Shown: positions 1 through 8,108, counted from the first letter of the stretch. The stretch: 64,000 bases of DNA from Acidimicrobiales bacterium (GCA_025362585.1 JANYFR010000028.1:1-64000), one strand, 5' to 3'. Notes: a model not told the origin generated them from the sequence alone. Numbers and translations: made by a program.

Positions 1-745
1 TTGGCACCGGGAACTCGTTGAGCGACTGGTTGGTGGCGTCGGCGCCGACGTGCTCGAGATGCGCCACGGCCGCGTGCCAGTAGTGCAGGGCACCCTCGGC
101 GCCACTAAGCGCCTCGTGTTGGGCGGCGCACTCGGTCGGCCGACGCCGACGCCGCGCGTAGGAGAGGGCCGCGAAGGCGCCGGCCGCGAGCACGAGCACC
201 AGCGCGCCGAGACCCACCAACAGTCCCGCACCACCCGCGGGGTTGGTGGCGAGCACGACCGGCGCGCTGACGGCCCGGCCCGGGGAGCTCGCCAGCTCCA
301 CGGTCTGGCCAAGCGACGTCGCGAAGCTATCGGTCGTCGTGTAGACCCGGAACTTCGCACCAAGCGCGCCGCGACGGCCACTCCGTCCGCTGCCGGTGAG
401 TGTCGCGCCCGGGGACAGCGCGAGCGGGAAGCAGACGACGGCGTTGGCGCTGGTCGTCAGCTTGCAGGCGGTGGCGGGGTAGCCGTGCAGCGCGAAGGCG
501 GCGACCTTGTCGCCAACCGCAGCGATGGTGAGGCCGTTGATGGGCTTCGGGTTCGAGTTCGTGACCGAGATGACGAATGAGGTGCAGGTCGTGCCCGCGG
601 CGCAGGCCGCCGTGATCTGCACGGCCGAGGGCTGTGGGGCGCTCGAGGCGACGGTCGCGAGCCCGAGCGTCGCGAAGCCGAGCGCCAAAGCGCTCAGTGC
701 GGCGCGCCCCGCCAAGCGAGCACCGCCCATACGTCTCGAGATCAC
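1..745 (-). CDS. Putative secreted, membrane-anchored protein (3' end beyond window)
   Basis: The minus strand is open from about 745 to the window edge. The protein begins with a Sec-type signal (basic MISRR start, hydrophobic core, Ala-rich cleavage region). An extracellular domain of about 150 residues with paired cysteines follows, then a hydrophobic segment (LLVGLGALVLVLAAGAF), an RRRRR stop-transfer and a short cytoplasmic part. I prefer GTG at 745 because GAGG lies 6 bases upstream; ATG at 730 is the alternative. I do not recognise the family. The N-out/C-in topology is inferred, and the C-terminus is missing, so no function is assigned. Confidence 0.7.
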   Translation of the reverse strand, partial: MISRRMGGARLAGRAALSALALGFATLGLATVASSAPQPSAVQITAACAAGTTCTSFVISVTNSNPKPINGLTIAAVGDKVAAFALHGYPATACKLTTSANAVVCFPLALSPGATLTGSGRSGRRGALGAKFRVYTTTDSFATSLGQTVELASSPGRAVSAPVVLATNPAGGAGLLVGLGALVLVLAAGAFAALSYARRRRRPTECAAQHEALSGAEGALHYWHAAVAHLEHVGADATNQSLNEFPVP

Positions 746-989
746 CGATTACCTCGGAAGGGAACTGGGTAATCCATTTGACTCCAAACTACTTCGCGAA
801 CCCTCGCACCGCGGGCACGGGGCGCCGTTTTGTCGCTCAGCGGGTGAGGGTGCCGTCGACGCGACGGAGGAGTCCGAGGGATTGGACTCTTGCAGGGCCG
901 ACGGGAGGAGACCTTCGGCACCGCCTGGTAGGTGACGGTGGCCCAGATGACCGAGACGGTGGTCCGGGACCCTCATTGGCGACGCCGGC

Positions 990-1283
990 ATGGCGGTCTA
1001 CACGTCCAAGACGCTGTCCGCGGTCGAGGCGCTGCTCGACGATCTCGAACGTGTTCGTCGCGAGGGATTCGCGACGGACGACGAGGAGGAGGCGGAGGGC
1101 GTCTTCTGTGTGGGGGCGGCCTTCGTTGACCACCAGGGTCGCTGTGCGGGCGCCCTCAGCATCACGGGACTGAAAGTCGACGTGTCGTTGCGAGAGGTCC
1201 AGCGCCTCGGCGACATCGTGTGTCAGCATGCCGATCGAGTGACGGCACTCCTCGGCGGGGTGCGTCCGAGACGGTCCGCGTGA
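990..1283 (+). pseudogene. IclR-family regulator remnant (C-terminal effector domain only)
   Basis: The 97 codons match the end of the IclR effector-binding domain: an LERVRREGFATDDEEEAEGV-like segment, then CVGAAFVDHQGRCAGALSITG, then a final helix. The N-terminal winged-helix DNA-binding domain and most of the effector domain are absent. The frame is closed by a TGA at 948, and no other frame upstream supplies the missing part. The stop overlaps the GTG start of the downstream dehydrogenase by 4 bases (GTGA), as an intact regulator-enzyme operon would. It is most likely a deletion remnant that still leads into the dehydrogenase; a small ligand-binding protein is less likely. Confidence 0.65.
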
Positions 1284-2431
1284 AGGCGTTCGTCGTCGAG
1301 AGGCCGGGACGGGTCGCGGTGCTCAACGTGGACGAGCCGGTCGTTGGTGACAGCGAGGTGCTCGTCGCGTCACTCGTCGCCGGCATGTGCGGCACCGACG
1401 TGGAACTGATTGACGGCAGCATCGATCCCGCCTACGTGCGTTACCCACTCATCCTCGGCCACGAGTGGGTCGGCGAGCTCGTGGACGACATTGACGGGGC
1501 CATCACTGGGGACCGCGTCGTCGTCGAAGGCGTCGTCGCCTGCGGACGCTGCGCCGAGTGTGTCCGTGGTGACACCAACCGCTGTCACACCTACGACGAG
1601 ATCGGTTTCACTCGTCCCGGCGCCCTGGCCGAGCGGATCGCGGTGCCCGCGAACCTCGTGCACCGGCTCGCGCCGATGGTCGATCTCGACGACGCGGCGT
1701 TGATCGAACCGATGGCCGTGGTCTGGCGCGCCCTCACGAGGATTCCGTTGGCGAAGGGCCTGCGCGTCGCCGTCGTCGGCGACGGGACTATTGCGATGCT
1801 CGCGGTACACCTGGTCCGCCTCTTCGAACCGACCTCGATCGTGATGGTCGGACGGCGCCACGCGCAGGCGGCGCTCGCGACCCGGGCCGGGGTGAGCACG
1901 TTCACGACCACGACGCCGTCGGAGTCGTTTGATCTCGTTATCGAGGCGGCCGGCAACGTGGCCGCCGTCTCGAGCACGCTCACGCTCGCGGCTCGTGGGG
2001 CGATGGTGATCCTCCTCGGGCTCCCGGTGCACGGATCGACCATTGCGGTGGCGCCGGACGACCTCGTCAACAACGACCTGATCATCCAGGGCAGCTTCTC
2101 GTACAGTCGAGCGTCGTGGGCGCAGGTGGTCGAACGGGTCAATTCGCGAGAGCTCCGGCCCTCGTTTCTCATCACTCATCGTTTCGCTCTCGACCGCGTC
2201 CTCGACGCGGTCACCACCCTGCGCGGCGGCCACGGCGACGACGAGGCTCGCGGCAAAGTCGTGATCGACGTCGAGGGCGGTCGCGGTTCGGCCGCGACGC
2301 CACCGGGCGAGAACCACGAGGCCCGGGCGCGGGGCCCGGGCCTCGTCGTCCGCAGGGGGACCGGAACGGCTATACGACGACGGCGGGATCGGCCTGTCGA
2401 TAGTGACGCACGCCGAGCAGGGTCAGCGTGA
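1280..2431 (+). CDS. Zinc-dependent medium-chain alcohol/sugar dehydrogenase
   Basis: MDR-superfamily NAD(P)-dependent dehydrogenase, cytoplasmic, oxidising an unidentified alcohol or sugar. Catalytic zinc ligands are visible (Cys37 in GMCGTD, His61-Glu62 in GHEWVG). The structural-zinc lobe has Cys88, Cys91, Cys94 and Cys102, and the cofactor loop reads VVGDGTIAM. The GTG at 1280 is chosen because the MDR fold begins there and it overlaps the IclR remnant by 4 bases; upstream in-frame codons are not MDR-like. The fold ends near residue 332 (GKVVIDVE). The last 50 or so Arg-rich residues overlap a strong hairpin and the convergent gene, so the natural stop may have been lost. Confidence 0.85.
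   Translation: MKAFVVERPGRVAVLNVDEPVVGDSEVLVASLVAGMCGTDVELIDGSIDPAYVRYPLILGHEWVGELVDDIDGAITGDRVVVEGVVACGRCAECVRGDTNRCHTYDEIGFTRPGALAERIAVPANLVHRLAPMVDLDDAALIEPMAVVWRALTRIPLAKGLRVAVVGDGTIAMLAVHLVRLFEPTSIVMVGRRHAQAALATRAGVSTFTTTTPSESFDLVIEAAGNVAAVSSTLTLAARGAMVILLGLPVHGSTIAVAPDDLVNNDLIIQGSFSYSRASWAQVVERVNSRELRPSFLITHRFALDRVLDAVTTLRGGHGDDEARGKVVIDVEGGRGSAATPPGENHEARARGPGLVVRRGTGTAIRRRRDRPVDSDARRAGSA
2316..2346. terminator. Perfect 13-bp hairpin, probable bidirectional terminator
   Basis: Two 13-base arms (2316-2328 and 2334-2346) are exactly complementary around a 5-base loop. The hairpin lies just before the 3' end of the convergent membrane-protein gene and inside the Arg-rich tail of the dehydrogenase frame. 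There is no U-tract, as with the other strong hairpins in this window. Terminator function is inferred from position and stem strength. Confidence 0.5.
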
Positions 2432-2915
2432 GCATGATCAACATGGCGAAGAACATGCCAATCGCGCCGTAGAGCGCGATTACGCCAATGAAGCCAAAGG
2501 CGTAGGCGTTGAGCAAGAGGCCCCGCAGCGTGTCGCCACGAAAGACCAGCTGCACCTGATTGACCAAGCCGGTGTTCGAGGGATTGGCCATGGAGGCGGC
2601 GCTCAGCTCGGCGTAGGTCTTGCCGCCACTGATGGCGGCGGTGTCCACGGCGATGATTTTGTTGGCGAACAATTGGGCCTCGGCACCGGTGACCACCTGC
2701 TTGCCCGCGTACTGGGTGATGTTGGCCTTGACGAGGTCCTGGTAGTCCAACTGGCCCTTGACGGGAAAGAAGACCTTCTGCTCGACCAACTGCGAACGGA
2801 CCTGCGAGCTCGTGAAGTTGTAGCCAATGAGCATGCCAAAACAGGCGACGAGGAAGATGGCGGTGAAGAGTACCCCGACCCAATTGAGCAATAGGTCCAA
2901 CGTCTTTCGGCGCAT
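2370..2915 (-). CDS. Small two-helix membrane protein, unknown function
   Basis: 181 residues. A hydrophobic segment near residues 11-32 (WVGVLFTAIFLVACFGMLIGY) is followed by an extracytoplasmic domain of about 100 residues containing LVEQKVFFPVKGQLDY. A second long hydrophobic stretch near residues 145-170 and a short Arg/His-containing tail end the protein. The domain between two membrane anchors suggests an envelope sensor or assembly factor, but I do not recognise the family. ATG at 2915 is chosen because GGGAG lies 5 bases upstream and the first helix follows directly; longer starts add sequence without coding character. It stands alone, convergent with the dehydrogenase. Confidence 0.75.
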   Translation of the reverse strand: MRRKTLDLLLNWVGVLFTAIFLVACFGMLIGYNFTSSQVRSQLVEQKVFFPVKGQLDYQDLVKANITQYAGKQVVTGAEAQLFANKIIAVDTAAISGGKTYAELSAASMANPSNTGLVNQVQLVFRGDTLRGLLLNAYAFGFIGVIALYGAIGMFFAMLIMLTLTLLGVRHYRQADPAVVV

Positions 2916-3099
2916 GTCGACTCCCACATTTGATCCAACTGAACTCCTCCAGACTGCCACTGCGACCCGTGCTTTCTCTAGAGTAGAAGGACCCATTTCC
3001 GCTTCGTCATGACCAGATCCGCTCGGCGCAACGTCGAACGCGAGTGCCCAGGTCCTCAAAAGGGACTTAGGTCCCGCGGGCCGATCGCCGGCGGCGCCG

Positions 3100-3789
3100 C
3101 TACTCGTTCAGTGAGAGACCGAGCCGCGTGAGGTAGCCGACACCCATGACCGCGGCTTCGCAGCCCACCCGTGCGAGTTCGTCGACGTCGTCGTCGCGCA
3201 CGCCTCCGGCGGCCACGATGGCGATGCCGCTCGAACAGACGCGTTCGTAGAGGGCGAGGTCGGGACCACGCATGGTGCCGTCGCGATCGATCGCGGTGAC
3301 GTGCAGCCGCGCGACGCCCACTCGCACGCAACGCTCGAGCGCCTCGTCAACACCGAGACCGCTCGACGCCGTCCAGCCACGCACGGCGAGCTGACCGTCT
3401 CGAACGTCGAAGGCGACCACCAGTCGCTCACCGAGTTCGTCGACGAAGTGACCGAGGGAGGCCTCGCCGTCCCAGACCGCGGTGCCGACGATGACCCGCG
3501 CCGCGCCGGCACTTAGCGCGTCGAGGGCGGCATCGACCGATCGGATCCCACCCGAGACCTGGAGGGCCGTGTCCCGGGCGACGTTCGCGCAACGCCGGAT
3601 CACGTCGGTGCGCAGGTCGCCGTCGCGCGCGCCCTGGAGGTCGACGACGTGAATCAGCGGGGGAGCGGTGGCGACGATGCGCCCCATGAACTCCTCGATG
3701 GGCTGGCGAAAGAGGACCCGCTCGAAGTCACCGTTCTCGAGGCGTACGGCGTCGTCGCCGAGCAGGTCGAGGGCGGGGATGATTTGCAT
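3100..3789 (-). CDS. hisA: Phosphoribosyl-formimino-AICAR ribotide isomerase (HisA)
   Basis: TIM-barrel isomerase of 229 residues, converting ProFAR to PRFAR in histidine biosynthesis. Asp8 (IIPALDLLG), Asp128 (AFDVRDG), Thr165 and Asp170 (TAIDRDGTMRGP) occupy the HisA catalytic positions, and phosphate-loop glycines are present (VSGGIRS, AAGGVRD). It is transcribed away from the rest of the his genes, separated from the regulator-like gene by only 30 bases. ATG at 3789 has no Shine-Dalgarno; a weak TAACAC hexamer ends 6 bases upstream. Whether it also has the PriA activity in tryptophan synthesis known from some actinobacteria cannot be told from sequence alone. Confidence 0.95.
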   Translation of the reverse strand: MQIIPALDLLGDDAVRLENGDFERVLFRQPIEEFMGRIVATAPPLIHVVDLQGARDGDLRTDVIRRCANVARDTALQVSGGIRSVDAALDALSAGAARVIVGTAVWDGEASLGHFVDELGERLVVAFDVRDGQLAVRGWTASSGLGVDEALERCVRVGVARLHVTAIDRDGTMRGPDLALYERVCSSGIAIVAAGGVRDDDVDELARVGCEAAVMGVGYLTRLGLSLNE

Positions 3790-3819
3790 AGCAGCGTGTT
3801 AGCATGTTAGCATAGTGCA
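3790..3819. promoter_or_regulatory. 30-bp divergent leaderless promoter with tandem repeat (hisA / yerC-like)
   Basis: The whole intergenic region is 30 bases. It holds a tandem direct repeat GTTAGCAT at 3798-3805 and 3806-3813. TAGCAT (3808-3813) ends 6 bases before the plus-strand ATG at 3820. On the minus strand TAACAC (3801-3796) ends 6 bases before the hisA ATG. Neither gene has a Shine-Dalgarno. The repeat is placed to be an operator for the adjacent TrpR-like protein; that link is inference. Confidence 0.6.
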
Positions 3820-4134
3820 ATGACCAGTGGCAAAGTAGTCTCCGCCGGAGCGAACCCGGGCACCGCGACGCGATTCGACGAACTCGTCGGCGCCTTCGTG
3901 CGACTTCGTAATCCCGCACTCACCGCCGCGTTCCTGCGCGACCTCTGCACGTCGACCGAACTCGACGCCATGGGCCAGCGACTGCAGGTCGCGCGACTCG
4001 TCGACGAGGGTCTCGCCTACCAGGAGATCTCTCGGCGCACCGGCGCGTCGACCGCGACCGTCACCCGCGTGGCCCAGTGGTTGCACCACGGTGAGGGCGG
4101 TTACCGCGCCGTGTTGGCACGGGGTAACCGATGA
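3820..4134 (+). CDS. TrpR/YerC-YecD-like regulator at head of his operon
   Basis: 104 residues with the TrpR-like helix-turn-helix typical of the YerC/YecD family. The middle reads LTAAFLRDLCTSTELDAMGQRLQVA, followed by a recognition-helix region YQEISRRTGASTATVTRV and WLHHGEGGY. Such proteins are often encoded beside histidine genes and are thought to act as repressors, though the effector is not well known. The stop overlaps the hisG start by 4 bases (ATGA), so it is the first gene of the his operon and would autoregulate it. No Shine-Dalgarno; the TAGCAT hexamer suggests a leaderless mRNA. Confidence 0.85.
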   Translation: MTSGKVVSAGANPGTATRFDELVGAFVRLRNPALTAAFLRDLCTSTELDAMGQRLQVARLVDEGLAYQEISRRTGASTATVTRVAQWLHHGEGGYRAVLARGNR

Positions 4135-4988
4135 CGCGGCGCCTCACCCTCGCGCTGCCGTCCAAGGGACGACTGCGGGAGCCTTCGTGGTCGTTGCTCG
4201 AAGCGAGCGGGGTCTCGCCCCAGGAGCCGGGTGAGCGTGTCCTGCAGGCCCACTGTCGCAACGCCGACATCGACCTGCTCTTCGTGCGGGCCGATGACGT
4301 GCCCGAGTACGTGCAGGACGGCGTCGTGGACTGTGGCATCACTGGGCTGGACCTCATCTACGAACGCGAGTGCGACGTCGAGGTGCTCCTGCGACTGGGC
4401 TTCGGTTCCTGTTCGCTGCAGGCCGCCGTGTCGATGGAGGACCCGGCCGCCACTATTGAAGACCTGGAGGGCCGCCGCGTCGCGACGTCGCACCCGAACG
4501 TCGCCGCCCAGATGCTCGCCAATCGCGGGGTCAAGGCCGACATCGTTCGCGTGGCCGGATCGGTCGAGATCTCACCCCGCCTCGGTCTGGCCGACGCCAT
4601 CATCGACCTCGTCTCGACTGGCAGCACGCTGCGCACGAACGGCCTGCGCTCCATTGGCGTCCTCTTCGAATCGGAGGCGGTGCTCGTCGGGCGCGTCGGT
4701 TCGACCGACCACGACGCCCGCCGCACGCTCACGATGGTCCTCGGTTCGGTCGTGAACGCCCGGCTGAACCGGTACCTGTTGTGCAACGTCGCGAAGGACC
4801 GATTGGCCGACGTCACGGCCCTGTTGCCGACGACGGGTTCGCCCACGGTGATGGACCTCGCGACACCCGGCGTCGTCGCGGTGCACGCGTTGGTGCCGGC
4901 GAAGGACATCTGGTCACTACTGCCGAAGTTGGAAGCCTGTGGCGCGAGCTCGATTCTCACACTGCCCGTTGAACGGATGGTGCCGTGA
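4131..4988 (+). CDS. hisG: ATP phosphoribosyltransferase, long form (HisG)
   Basis: First enzyme of histidine synthesis: it joins ATP and PRPP to give phosphoribosyl-ATP. At 285 residues it is the long (HisG_L) type with a C-terminal ACT-like regulatory domain (about residues 210-285, containing DIWSLLPKLEACGASSILTLPVE), so histidine feedback inhibition is expected and no HisZ is needed. The N-terminal catalytic bi-lobed domain begins LALPSKGRL; the PRPP loop is IIDLVSTGSTLRTNGL. It overlaps the regulator by 4 bases and the hisD GTG by 4 bases, so translation is probably coupled along the operon. Confidence 0.95.
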   Translation: MTRRLTLALPSKGRLREPSWSLLEASGVSPQEPGERVLQAHCRNADIDLLFVRADDVPEYVQDGVVDCGITGLDLIYERECDVEVLLRLGFGSCSLQAAVSMEDPAATIEDLEGRRVATSHPNVAAQMLANRGVKADIVRVAGSVEISPRLGLADAIIDLVSTGSTLRTNGLRSIGVLFESEAVLVGRVGSTDHDARRTLTMVLGSVVNARLNRYLLCNVAKDRLADVTALLPTTGSPTVMDLATPGVVAVHALVPAKDIWSLLPKLEACGASSILTLPVERMVP

Positions 4989-6043
4989 GCAAGCCCGTGG
5001 CGACCGATCGCCCCTTCGACATCGAGGACATCGTCAACGACGTGCGCCAGCGGGGCGATGCCGCACTCGTCGAATGGGCGCGGCGCCTCGACGGCGCGAC
5101 AGCGACCGTGCCCGAACGGGCGGTGCCCTACGGCGACATCCCGACCGCGGCGGTCCTCGCCGCGGCGGCGTCGGTGCGCACGTGGCACGCCGCGCAGCGC
5201 CCGGCCGACCTCCTCCTGGAAGTCTCGCCCGGCGTCACCCTCGAGCGTCGATGGACGCCGCTCCGGTCGGTGGGCATCTACGTCCCCAAGGGCCTCGTCT
5301 CGTCGCTCATCATGTCGGCGGTGCCCGCACAGGTCGCGGGTGTCGAGCGCATCGTCGTGTGCACCCCGCCCAGTGGGTCGCCCGCGGTCGCCGCGGCCGC
5401 CGCGTTGCTCGGCATCGACGAGGTGTGGGCCATCGGCGGTGCCCAGGCGATCGCGGCGATGGCCTACGGCACCGAGTCGATCGTCGCCGTCGACAAGATT
5501 TTCGGACCGGGTGGCGGCGCCGTCAACACTGCGAAACTGCTCGTGAGTCGCGACGTCGCGATCGACCTGCCCGCGGGACCCAGTGAGGTCGTCGTCGTCG
5601 CCGACGAGGGATTCGACGACACGATCATTCAACAGGAGTTGGCCGCCCAGATGGAGCACGGTCCCGATTCGCGCGCCTACGTGGTGCGCGTCGGCGACGA
5701 CCTCGAGGCCGCTCTCGCCGAGGTGGAGGGCTACGCCGCTGAGCACGTGGCGCTGTTGGGCGAACGGGCCGAGTCGCTCGCGGGGCGCATCCGCAACGCC
5801 GGCGCCGTGTTCGTCGGCCCCTACGCTCCCGTCCCCGCGGGGGACTACGCCACCGGTGGCAATCACGTGCTGCCGACGGGGGGCTGGGCGAAGTCCACTG
5901 GCGGACTCGGCCTCGAGGCGTTCATGAAGACCGTCACCGTGCAGCGCGTGACCAAAGAAGGTCTCGAACGCCTGGCCCCGACGATTGAGGCCCTCGCCGA
6001 GCTCGAGGGCATGACCGCGCACAAGGCCACGGCCCGTCGATGA
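4985..6043 (+). CDS. hisD: Histidinol dehydrogenase, compact form (HisD)
   Basis: NAD-dependent zinc enzyme carrying out the last two oxidations of histidinol to histidine. All key residues are in place: zinc ligands Gln222, His225, Asp288 and His346, and the acid/base pair Glu253-His254 (AAEHVAL). Signatures GGAQAIAAMAYGTES and FGPGGGAVNTAK are present. At 352 residues it is about 75 shorter than usual HisD. The N-terminal arm before NDVRQRGDAAL is nearly absent and loops are trimmed. No in-frame upstream start exists, because GTG at 4985 already overlaps hisG, so the short form appears genuine rather than misannotated. Confidence 0.93.
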   Translation: MSKPVATDRPFDIEDIVNDVRQRGDAALVEWARRLDGATATVPERAVPYGDIPTAAVLAAAASVRTWHAAQRPADLLLEVSPGVTLERRWTPLRSVGIYVPKGLVSSLIMSAVPAQVAGVERIVVCTPPSGSPAVAAAAALLGIDEVWAIGGAQAIAAMAYGTESIVAVDKIFGPGGGAVNTAKLLVSRDVAIDLPAGPSEVVVVADEGFDDTIIQQELAAQMEHGPDSRAYVVRVGDDLEAALAEVEGYAAEHVALLGERAESLAGRIRNAGAVFVGPYAPVPAGDYATGGNHVLPTGGWAKSTGGLGLEAFMKTVTVQRVTKEGLERLAPTIEALAELEGMTAHKATARR

Positions 6044-7557
6044 AGCCCGTCGCCCTCGAGGCCTACCAGTGGCCCCCCTCCAGCGAGGTGATTGCGCAAC
6101 GGGTCGGACTCGATCCCCGTTCGATCCTGCGCTTTGACGGCAACGTCGCCGCGATGCCGCCGGCCAGCGCTCGTCCGGCCGCTCTCGCGAAGGCTCTCGC
6201 CGACGTCAACGAATACGATCGCGGACGGTACTTGCCCCTGCGCGAGGCGATCGCCCTTCGTCACGGCGTCGGGGTTGATCAGGTCGCCCTCGGGGCGGGC
6301 AGCGACGAATTCATCGTGCTGCTCGCGAGGATCTTCGCCGAAGGCGGCACCGTCGCCACGGTGCCGGCCTACTCGTACTCGATGTACGGCTTCGCCGCGT
6401 CGATGGCGGGCGCGAGCATCATCGAGGACCCGATGCTCGCTGACGTGGTGTTCGTCTGTCGCCCGAACAATCCCACGGGCGAGTTGCCCGACATCCCCGA
6501 CGTGCCCGGGCAACTCATCATTGACGAGGCCTACGCCGACTACGCCGGCGTCGACGCCCTCGATCGGGTGGCCGACGGGGCAATCGTCCTGCGCACGTTC
6601 TCTAAGGCCTACGGCCTCGCGGGCGCTCGCGTGGGCTACGCGCTCGCCACGCCCGCGTTGACCGAGGTCATCACGTCGCGCCAGGCCCCACTCTCGGTCT
6701 CGTCGCTCTCGGCGTCGCTGGCCCTGGCGGCGCTGTCGCTGCCGCTCGACGTCACGGGCCAGGTCGCCGAACGCGAGCGGTTGGCCGGCGAATTGACCGC
6801 TCTCGGTCTGGCGCCGCTGCCCTCGTACACGAACTTCCTGTTCATTCCCATGGACGAGCCGCAGGAGCTCGTCGACCAGTTGATGGACTTCGGTGTCGTG
6901 GTGCGCGCCTACGAGGGGGGACTACGCATCAGCGTGAAGGACGAACTCGACGACGACGTGTTGCTCGACGCACTCCGTGCGCTCACCCGCGGCGACGACC
7001 TACCCAGCCGGCCCCTGCGACACCGTCGCGCGACCGCCGAGACGTTGTTGACCGTGCGACTTCGCATCCCCGGCGAGGGCCGAGTCTTTGTCAACACCGG
7101 CGCGGGCTTTTACGACCACATGCTGCAGCAACTGGCGTTCCACGGAGGCATGGACCTGCGCCTCGAGGGCGTTGGCGACCTCGAGACCGGGGAGCACCAC
7201 GTCGTCGAGGACATGATGCGCACGTTCGGTGAGGCCTTGGACGAAGCGCTCGGCGACCGACGGGGCCTCACCCGCTACGGCGAAGCCCGCGTACCAATGG
7301 ACGAGGCACTGGCCCACGCCGTGGTCGACCTCTCGGGGCGTGCGACCGCGAACATCTCGATCGTCCCCGATCCCGGAATGGCGGCGCACGCGTTCGAATC
7401 ATTGGCCCAGACCGCGCGCATCACCCTGCACGTCACGGCCGCGGGAGAGAACGCCCACCACGTCGCCGAGGCGGCCTTCAAGGCCGTTGGTCGAGCGATC
7501 GCCCAGGCGCTGGTGCGCGACGGTAACCAGGTGCGATCGACCAAGGGTTCGTTGTGA
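6040..7557 (+). CDS. hisC-hisB: Fused histidinol-phosphate aminotransferase / imidazoleglycerol-phosphate dehydratase
   Basis: One uninterrupted 505-residue frame encodes two enzymes. Residues 1-318 are a class I/II PLP aminotransferase (HisC): RPNNPTG at 141, Asp163 in DEAYADY, PLP lysine Lys189 in TFSKAYGLAGARVGY, substrate Arg296 in LRISVK. Residues 326-505 are imidazoleglycerol-phosphate dehydratase (HisB), with metal-binding motifs EHHVVED and AHHVAEAAFKA and the TGAGFYDHML segment. A short Arg-rich linker joins them with no stop, start or frame change. The enzymes catalyse steps 7 and 6, so the fusion holds consecutive reactions. The well-known HisB fusion in enterobacteria is with histidinol-phosphatase, not HisC. 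The ATG start overlaps hisD by 4 bases. Confidence 0.93.
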   Translation: MKPVALEAYQWPPSSEVIAQRVGLDPRSILRFDGNVAAMPPASARPAALAKALADVNEYDRGRYLPLREAIALRHGVGVDQVALGAGSDEFIVLLARIFAEGGTVATVPAYSYSMYGFAASMAGASIIEDPMLADVVFVCRPNNPTGELPDIPDVPGQLIIDEAYADYAGVDALDRVADGAIVLRTFSKAYGLAGARVGYALATPALTEVITSRQAPLSVSSLSASLALAALSLPLDVTGQVAERERLAGELTALGLAPLPSYTNFLFIPMDEPQELVDQLMDFGVVVRAYEGGLRISVKDELDDDVLLDALRALTRGDDLPSRPLRHRRATAETLLTVRLRIPGEGRVFVNTGAGFYDHMLQQLAFHGGMDLRLEGVGDLETGEHHVVEDMMRTFGEALDEALGDRRGLTRYGEARVPMDEALAHAVVDLSGRATANISIVPDPGMAAHAFESLAQTARITLHVTAAGENAHHVAEAAFKAVGRAIAQALVRDGNQVRSTKGSL

Positions 7558-8108
7558 GCGAGGTCGTCGTCGTCGACTACGGCGCCGGCAATACCCGATC
7601 GGTGCGGGCCGCCCTGGGCCACGTTGGTCGCTCCAGCGTCGTGAGCAGCGACCCCGCCACCATTGAAGAGGCCGACTTCGTCGTGTTGCCCGGCGTCGGC
7701 TCGGCGCGCAGTGCCATGGAGCACCTCAACCGCACCGGCGCCGCCCAGGCGCTTCGCGCCCGCTTCGCCGGTGGCGGGGCCACGCTCGGCATCTGTCTCG
7801 GCCTGCAGATTGCCACCGAAACGACCGATGAAGACAACGGCGTCCTCGGCCTCGGCCTCATCCCGGGTTACGCGCACCGCATCAACGGGGGACGCGTCCC
7901 GCGCCTCGGTTGGGCCGTCGTCGAGCCGTGGGGCGAGGCCTACTACTTCGCCCACTCCTACGCCGTCGAGTCCGTCGACGTCGTCGCCACCGCGGACGGC
8001 ATCATCGCCGCCGTGCAACGTGGCTCGTTCCTCGGCGTACAGTTCCACCCCGAAAAATCCGGCGACGCCGGATTGACCTTCCTCGAACAATGCCTCTCGC
8101 CCGTCTGA
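7554..8108 (+). CDS. hisH: Imidazole glycerol phosphate synthase, glutaminase subunit (HisH)
   Basis: Class I glutamine amidotransferase of 184 residues that releases ammonia for HisF. The triad is visible: Cys81 in GICLGLQ, His164 and Glu166 in QFHPEKSG. The oxyanion-loop region PGVGS is present at 46-50. It is slightly shorter than the usual 200 residues. The GTG start overlaps the hisC-hisB stop by 4 bases, and its 3' end overlaps hisF by 19 bases, which fits tight co-translation of the two subunits. Confidence 0.95.
   Translation: MSEVVVVDYGAGNTRSVRAALGHVGRSSVVSSDPATIEEADFVVLPGVGSARSAMEHLNRTGAAQALRARFAGGGATLGICLGLQIATETTDEDNGVLGLGLIPGYAHRINGGRVPRLGWAVVEPWGEAYYFAHSYAVESVDVVATADGIIAAVQRGSFLGVQFHPEKSGDAGLTFLEQCLSPV

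Noticed and set aside
4358-6022. 554-codon minus-strand open frame opposite hisG and hisD
   Set aside because: Antisense shadow of two well-supported his genes.
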